A stretch of 64,000 bases of DNA from Corbicula japonica. Taxonomy: Eukaryota > Mollusca > Bivalvia > Venerida > Cyrenidae. The stretch is taken from the NCBI GenBank assembly GCA_038501625.1, contig JAZAYU010000203.1:620001-684000 (forward strand), in the 5' to 3' direction. This document shows, one piece after another, positions 57,887 through 64,000 of this stretch (position 1 is the stretch's first letter; every line of letters starts with the position of its first letter). The position numbers were made by a program, and so were the translations under genes. The notes below the pieces were generated by a model that made no database searches, was not told the DNA's origin, and worked only from the letters and a program-made list of their open reading frames with translations.

Positions 57887-58347
57887 TTTCCCAAACAAGA
57901 AATATCTTTAAAAAAGATAAACGGCGTTGATGGAAAAGTTTTATATATACATGTATATAAGAAAGAAAGAAATACAGAGAGGCGAAGCAGACACAGTTTA
58001 GTTAGTTTATTTTACTTGGTATAGCTGTTGACGAACCCTCCCTGCCTTCTTAGTATGACCAAGAGATTAAGCGACCGAATCATGACAACTTATAAATTCA
58101 TTTAAAGTGTCTTTCAAAAAATGTTGAAGCTTTTGCAACAATTTCATACAGTGATAACAAGTCGATTAAAGAAGCAATGTATTACATTAAGTCTTGATCA
58201 ACATTTATTCAGTTTCAATAAAATACCTCTTGTAGAGTTAGAACTCAAGATGAATAAATGTCATTGAAATTTAATATAAATAAATAAAAACATCCTGTTA
58301 CAAGAGCGATATCAACCAACTTTTACGTAAATTAACTTAAAAAAAGT

Positions 58348-58420
58348 GTCAGTACTGAGTATTGAACCCGGGGCCTCACGCTTGCGAAACGAGAGTGTTA
58401 GCCACTACACTACAATGGAC
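58348..58420 (-). pseudogene. tRNA-like sequence (decayed tRNA or SINE head)
   Basis: Minus strand: GTCCATTGTAGTGTAGTGGC, CTCGTTTCGCAAGCGTG with a TT-CGC-AA loop (would read Ala), and GGGTTCAAT. The anticodon stem has one mismatch, the T stem pairs poorly, and the acceptor ends do not match. A working tRNA is therefore unlikely. Confidence 0.4.
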
Positions 58421-58449
58421 TTGGTTTTTGAACTTGAAATTAACAATCA

Positions 58450-61420
58450 GTATCAAAGGAACTAGAAAGGAACCAGTAAGAACTAGAAATATCTACACTT
58501 CCTTTTCGTTTTACACTGTGTACTGTTCGCAAGTTTTTACCTGACACCCAAGAATATTCCATATAAAATTGTATTCAAGCCATCAATATTGATTTAACTG
58601 GTTATTTAAATCGTATATATGTTTTTCTCCAATACAACACCCACTGTCAACCAATCGAAATAATCTATTTGATTTTTCCGCTGCATAATAATAAAAATCC
58701 CACTAGATACCTCTCCACCCTGCTAGATGCCTCTCTGGTGTAAATAGCTGCCAATCGAAATAGTTTATTTCATTTTCCGTCTGCATAATAATAGAATACG
58801 AGTATTATTTACAACATTTCATTGGTCGAAAAACTAGGTCAAAAGTGAGCTTAGACAGCTAACGCCGAAAAAGGTTGATCGGTTAGCGTGATACGTTATC
58901 ATCACTGCACGACACCGGTAACGTTTTTTTTTTAAAGAAAACAGTACTAACTATATGGGGAGACTAATATAAACTGCCTTGTTGACTTTTTACACGACAA
59001 TATGAGAGACGCTGATATAAAACATAAATTAAATTTTCCTGCTTTCAGATTTGCGTGTATTTAAACGAAAAGGAAATGTGTAAATGACGTCACGCCTCGT
59101 CTTGAAAAATCTCGCAAGACAACGAGATATCATCAATAGTCGGGCACATGTTACGCTTGAAAATCCTCAAAGCAGCATAACTGATAATGAATTATACAGT
59201 TATCAAATTTGTTATCATTTAATGATTATGCAAATTGTATTATTGTGTAAATAATTTCTATCATTTATACATTTTTATAACCAGCCGAAAGCATTTCTTT
59301 CAACAAAATTATAAAAACAAAATTTCTTCAATAACAGAACATCAAATGCCAGTTATTTCTTTCTTTTAAGACAGTTTTGTAAATAATATGTAATATGTGA
59401 TTCATAAGACTTTATTCTCTAAATAAAGCAGAAGTATTCATATAAGAACATTCATTTGATTTATGCTAACTAAAACACTTTCCTGTTGAAATATTCCAGA
59501 AGCTATTTTAGCAAGTATCGTTTCTCCTGAAAGTCAAAACAATGGAGGTTAGGGCCATAGAAAAGGACAACAAAATTGCCAGTAAAACAAACATGGTACA
59601 AATCTGTTTGGAATTGTTAACGTCCGTTCTAAATCATTTTTGTAAGATCTATATTATTATAAATTTATTTATATTATTTTCCTTTCTGAACTGTTCTAAT
59701 AAAATTGTGCTGTTTATATAAACATTCATATTTTATTCTGTAGGTTTAATTTATATATAATTTTAATAAAATAAATAATTAGATTTTAATATTAACGCCC
59801 GACACTTTTATGAGGGTTATCTATTCAAACATTTTACTTTCCGTTTTTTTAGAGGAAGTGAAGTTTTAACAATGACTGACCATCCTAACAAAATTAGAGA
59901 TTCCTTTGGATGTGTGTAAAATTATGTCAATAAACAGTTAGAATCAATTCATAACTGACAATTAATTTTATACTTTGTTAAGCCTCTGCCGAGACAAAAA
60001 TCAATCGACATTAAATCCTTGATAAGCTGTTCGAATTGTTTATTAAAATCGCATGAATCACATAGGCAAAACATGATCATATTTCAGACTTAATAGAAAA
60101 AGATGAAAAGAGAACTTTGAAAGCCATCGAACACGACGCATATGGACATAATGATAGATAGTATTGTTTAATTTAAAATAATTACCTAAATCAATTTTAT
60201 AGGTACCCACTTAATATTAGTTTAAAGGGAGACTGCATACATGAAAATGTATCATCACTTTTACACGGCTTGGGTAATTAAAATATATTGACAAACTACT
60301 GCACTGTCACTGTACCGATTTATCAACCGAAGGTTTTCTAAACCTTAACCTCGTAATATGAGCTTTACTGCATTATTGGATGATGAGTTTGTATAAATGC
60401 AAGTAATCTTGGTAATGGTATTACAACAGGATGAAAATGTTTAGAGACGGCATCCATACCCAAAGTTTGTAAGTTAGAATCTCAATTGCCTAAGTTCTAA
60501 TAAAACACAGGTACCCCAAAAGCTGTCATCATACGTTAAAAATCGATTCTAGTAACGTGACGGTATAAAACCTATTTCACAAAGTGGAACTCATCGTTGA
60601 TTTATTTTTTTTCTCGTTTTTGAAAACAGACGAATGTGCATAAAATTTTATTTTACTCTATTTTACTTCCTTTTATTAGTTGTTTCTGTATTGAGCTGTT
60701 AATAGGTAATCTTGTTTCACGAATTAAATGTTTAACGGTCCATTTCTGAAGCTTTTTTAAACGATCCTGTTTATATGTTTGTGTTATCCAATCATCTGCC
60801 CTCTAATTTTCAAACAATATCTGATAATTATATTTAAATATATCCAAGTGATACACATGAACTATATCATGTGTCGGAATAGGAGTTTATCCTTCTTCAC
60901 CTTCACCACATCAAGATAAATTTGAACCCGCATAATTGCAGTTATATTTCAACCAGAACAAGATATAATGCATCAACAGAATCTTGATTAATATATTTTT
61001 CCGAAATCAGACATGAACGTGTATTATTATTAACAATTCAATATCGCTAGAAGCGAATAGATAAATAGAAAATAATCTTAGACATAATTATGCGCTATCC
61101 AAAATATTCACAGCTCTCAGGAAATAAATGATTAAATGTTTTTCAATATGTTCCGATGTAATTTACAGCTTTTTACGTAACAAGTTTGACCCATTTTATA
61201 CTTAAAGAAATTAGAACGTAACTTTTTGTTTTAAAAAATTGATTTTCTTATTTCTTTAAGTATAGCTAGACTGCTGGTGTAATCTTTTAACATAAATGTC
61301 TGTTATGCTAGTGTTTTTTTTTAAAAATCCGGTTCGTGTTGAATTTGATTTTAATATTAAACCATACGTCGATTGTTGAGAGATGTACGCATAACACTGT
61401 CAGAACAGTTATTAGGAAAA
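58450..61420. other. No recognisable gene
   Basis: AT-rich. 58853-58960 contains the SINE body phrase (GGTTGATCGGTTAGCGTGAT, CATCACTGCACGACACCGG). 60100-60145 is a family X scrap (GAACTTTGAAAGCCATCGAA). Nothing coding is supported. Confidence 0.45.
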
Positions 61421-61424
61421 TAAC

Positions 61425-61550
61425 CCTTTACCGATGTCATGCAGTGATGGTAACGTATATCAGAGCTATCCGATAAACCTTTTTTGGGGTTGTCCCGACA
61501 AGCTCAGTTTGTTGCGTCGCCGGTATTACAGCTAGAGGCACTGTCATTTT
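61425..61550 (+). repeat. tRNA-related SINE, truncated
   Basis: CCGATGTCATGCAGTGATGG, TATCAGAGCTATCCGATAAACC, then TTGTCCCGACAAGCTCAGTTTG and AGCTAGAGGCACTG. It has the same module order as 22891-23085 on the opposite strand; the B box region is deleted. Confidence 0.65.
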
Positions 61551-62044
61551 TTTCTAGAACCTATTTATTCATGTTTAGCCATGAGTAATAAATGGGTAAA
61601 TCATTTCTATATTGTAGGCACAAATAATAATGCCAAGCAACAAATTTAATTAAAGTTGAATAGCTGTGTGCTTAATTTGACAAAAGTGTCTGTATCAATA
61701 TTTTTAAATTTAATCTATGTTTGCTCAACATTTACACGAAGATAAACATGAAGCTGTGACAAAGAATATAAAAAAAACAACAACAAACTCGTTTAATCTC
61801 TCGCATCATTTTTGTTTACTTAAATTGTACAATTAAAAACATTAAAAACTCGTTTGTCAATTAAATACGCAGTAAGTAAATATAAACTAAAGTTTATAGA
61901 TTTTTTGTGCAAATAAATCTACCTGTAAAACTTTAAACCAAACAAATTGTACAAATATAAATAAACATGTAATGAAAAAATAAAAAGATTGCCACGATAA
62001 TGTAGTGTACTGAAAACCATGAAATTATATATTTGCTGATACAA

Positions 62045-62465
62045 AACGCAAAATAAGCATTTTAGGAATAGCAACATCCAGAATAGACACCCTCCCCACA
62101 TAGCCAAAAACTATCATGGGTTATAAAAATAGATAAAGAAGGAACTTTGAAAGCACGACAAATACGAAAATATTGCAGGCTCGGTTTGATTGAGCCTGTT
62201 CATGGGTGGAAATGCTTTTTACTGCCCACACCGCCTAGCCCCGGGTTGAGCGCAACTCAATATTTACACCAATAAACAGTACGATTTTGATCCATCCCAA
62301 ACAATGGTATGCATATGGCGATAGATAGAAAGGAAAAGATAGCATGGTATTACAATAATCAGTTTCAAAATGAAAGTCACAAACAATTAACATAAGTGAG
62401 AACACGAGGAATTACCGCACTGGAACGGTCAGTGACAAACCAATTTGCAAGGACTAATATAAAAT
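62045..62465 (-). mobile_element. Naiad terminal scraps split by a family X insertion
   Basis: 62045-62110 (TTTAGGAATAGCAAC, ACACCCTCCCCACATAGCC) and 62330-62465 (GATAGCATGGTATTACAATAATCAG, ACAACACGAGG-like, CTGGAACGGTCAGTGAC) are consecutive parts of a Naiad 3' end. 62138-62320 between them is a family X unit (GAACTTTGAAAGCACGAC, GGCTCGGTTTGATTGAGCC, TTGAGCGCAACTCAATATTT). Confidence 0.65.
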
Positions 62466-62469
62466 ATAT

Positions 62470-64000
62470 ATTTTCTTGACAATTTCAGAATACAAGAGGA
62501 CCATAATTCTTATAAATTCCGCAAATTATATTTTAATGATAGTAAATTTGGACTCAAAATTTGATATGAACAAAGCCGTAAAGCAGAAATAATAAATCCT
62601 TTTTTCACTATTTCTTGAGTGATGTACCTTTGTAATGCAGCTTTTATATGAAACTCAATGTTGCCTATAACTTTGAATGTACATGTTCTATTGACTTGAT
62701 ACTTGGAATATGATGTTTTTAAATAAGATTTCTAATGTTTTTAGTTATAATGGTTATTTATTGTCATATTCATAAAAGCTGTATGCTTCACTGGTGTTCA
62801 TAAGCTAAGTTTCTTGCGCCAGTAAATGTATGTAGGCAATGTTTTATATTTGTTTTAATTCCGACAAACACGTTAAGACGCGCATTAAAACCAGAATATA
62901 CGACTTACTTAGAAAAAAAAACGTTTACATTCTGCTGTGTTTAATTGTAAAATAAACGCAGATGCTCGCGTTTTTGTACTTTATACTGAAAATAGCTCAA
63001 GACTACATCATCTGAGGATATTTCAAGTCGTCAAAATAGTCTTGCAAGAATTCGGATTGGCTCGTCAGTGTAAAATCCTCCGACGCCGTAACATAACTTG
63101 TATTAGTTCGATTTCGGCCGTACCGTTCGGTTAACAATTAGACATAAGTTCGATTAACACTTTCACATTTAAGCTTTTGAGTATGAAATTTAAGAGGAAG
63201 ATAAAAGTCACTTTGCCCTTTTAAACGAATGAAAGCAAAATTATTATTATTACATACCTTTATTTGCCCTTCAAGCAGTAATAAGGGAGAGCAATGATAT
63301 ATCCACAAATGTGTACACATATTATTACCTACATCTATTTTCCCTTTAAACAGTAATAAGAGATAGTAATGATATCACTAACAATGTGCTAATATTATAA
63401 AAACATACCTCTATTTTCCCTTTAAGCAGTAATACGCACAGTATGCATCTATGAATCGTTTACATTATATCAGTTTTAATACTTGGTAGAGGGTTCACTC
63501 TTTCATAGACTAAATCTTTTCGGACAAAATTTCACAGAAGATGGTTATTTGACGCATGTTGCTGCAAATGATTATTTACTTTACAATAGATTAACTAATT
63601 GATAAACTGGATAGGTTGTATTAAAAACAATTAAGCTTTTTCTGAAAGCTAGTCAGTAACCAATTCGCCAGTCTTCATTTTAGGGTTTTAAAATGTCTGG
63701 GTACTGGTCATCGTGTTCCGGCTTGGTCCCATTCGTACCCCGAGTTATGATTATACCGAATTCTAGGTGTTCTAGAAATTCTTTGGCTAATGTTCTTCTT
63801 CTTTTCACAATTCCCCCAGGTTACAGTGATATCACTTGCATGCATTCTAGGTGTTTCTGTATTTTTTCCGGAAACTGGTTCTCATATATCCTGGCACTCT
63901 GCTAGATATATCTGTTGTAATGTAATTTTATCAATACGTTTATGTTGTTCATCATCTTTTTTTAGTTCAAATTATGATATCTAAGTTTAAAACATCTATC
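62470..64000. other. No confident gene; tandem repeat at 63240-63440
   Basis: Three ~80 bp units with CTATTTTCCCTTTAAGCAGTAATA lie at 63240-63440. At 63800-63900, an acceptor-like TTCCCCCAG is followed by a frame with the hydrophobic segment VTVISLACILGVSVFF. This could be a transmembrane exon running off the window, but one short frame is not enough to call a gene. Confidence 0.35.

Noticed and set aside
1..64000. CRISPR arrays, bacterial operons, integrons or phage genes
   Set aside because: The tandem repeats lack CRISPR-type spacers, and introns, SINEs and retroelements show a eukaryotic genome.

Overview
This is an AT-rich, intron- and repeat-dominated metazoan window with no bacterial or viral gene layout. 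It most likely comes from a bivalve mollusc (clam). The reasons are multiple copies of a Penelope-like retroelement of the Naiad type with in-frame TGA codons at conserved cysteine positions (selenocysteine-encoding Naiads are known from clams and spiders), long tandem arrays built around a CAAGGTCAAGGTCAC core, tRNA-related SINEs, and many dispersed copies of a GGCTC...GAGCC repeat. The species cannot be named from the sequence.

Protein-coding content is sparse. Two minus-strand paralogues encode type II membrane glycosyltransferases with a DXD motif (Gly_transf_sug / OCH1-like fold). Copy A lies at 43313-45037 and has a 677 bp intron. Copy B has exons at 22469-22845 and 7313-7986, separated by about 14.5 kb that is almost entirely transposable-element DNA. 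Splice sites and codon phase are identical in the two copies. A third possible coding trace (51508-52025, minus) is an unrecognised exon-like ORF broken by one TAG.

Most of the rest is mobile DNA. Naiad-type copies and fragments occur at 1-1452 (-), 8365-16228 (+), 16236-16757 (-), 25472-26536 (+), 31361-31816 (-), 34334-37195 (-), and as 3' UTR scraps around 39.3, 41.5, 45.5, 46.1, 54.3, 54.7-55.3, 56.6 and 62.1-62.5 kb. The 8.4-16.2 kb copy has an N-terminal GIY-YIG endonuclease. It is interrupted by a 4.1 kb unclassified DNA transposon (10039-14149) with ~450 bp terminal inverted repeats and a 5 bp target duplication. That transposon itself carries a second inverted-repeat element (10914-12133). 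The other Naiad copies serve as empty-site controls.

Region by region: 1-1.45 kb, Naiad 3' half against a 500-N gap; 2-5.3 kb, no gene; 5.37-6.5 kb, dispersed repeat and a palindrome; 7.3-22.8 kb, glycosyltransferase B with its TE-filled intron (Naiad, nested transposons, a MITE at 16875-17361, a tandem-repeat composite at 17855-21958 with a CR1/jockey-type insertion); 22.9-23.4 kb, SINE and (GA)n; 25.5-26.8 kb, Naiad fragment and a minisatellite; 28.8-29.75 kb, a 56 bp satellite with trimeric higher-order structure; 31.4-33.2 kb, Naiad scrap and (AAT)n; 34.3-37.2 kb, best-preserved Naiad reverse transcriptase; 39.2-41.4 kb, repeats; 43.3-45.0 kb, glycosyltransferase A; 45-64 kb, scattered repeats with no convincing gene except the 51.5-52.0 kb remnant.

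The most interesting signal is the selenocysteine-type recoding of the Naiad element. Three in-frame TGAs fall exactly where Penelope-like proteins carry cysteines, one of them conserved in two separate copies, and a SECIS-like hairpin recurs in the 3' UTR.
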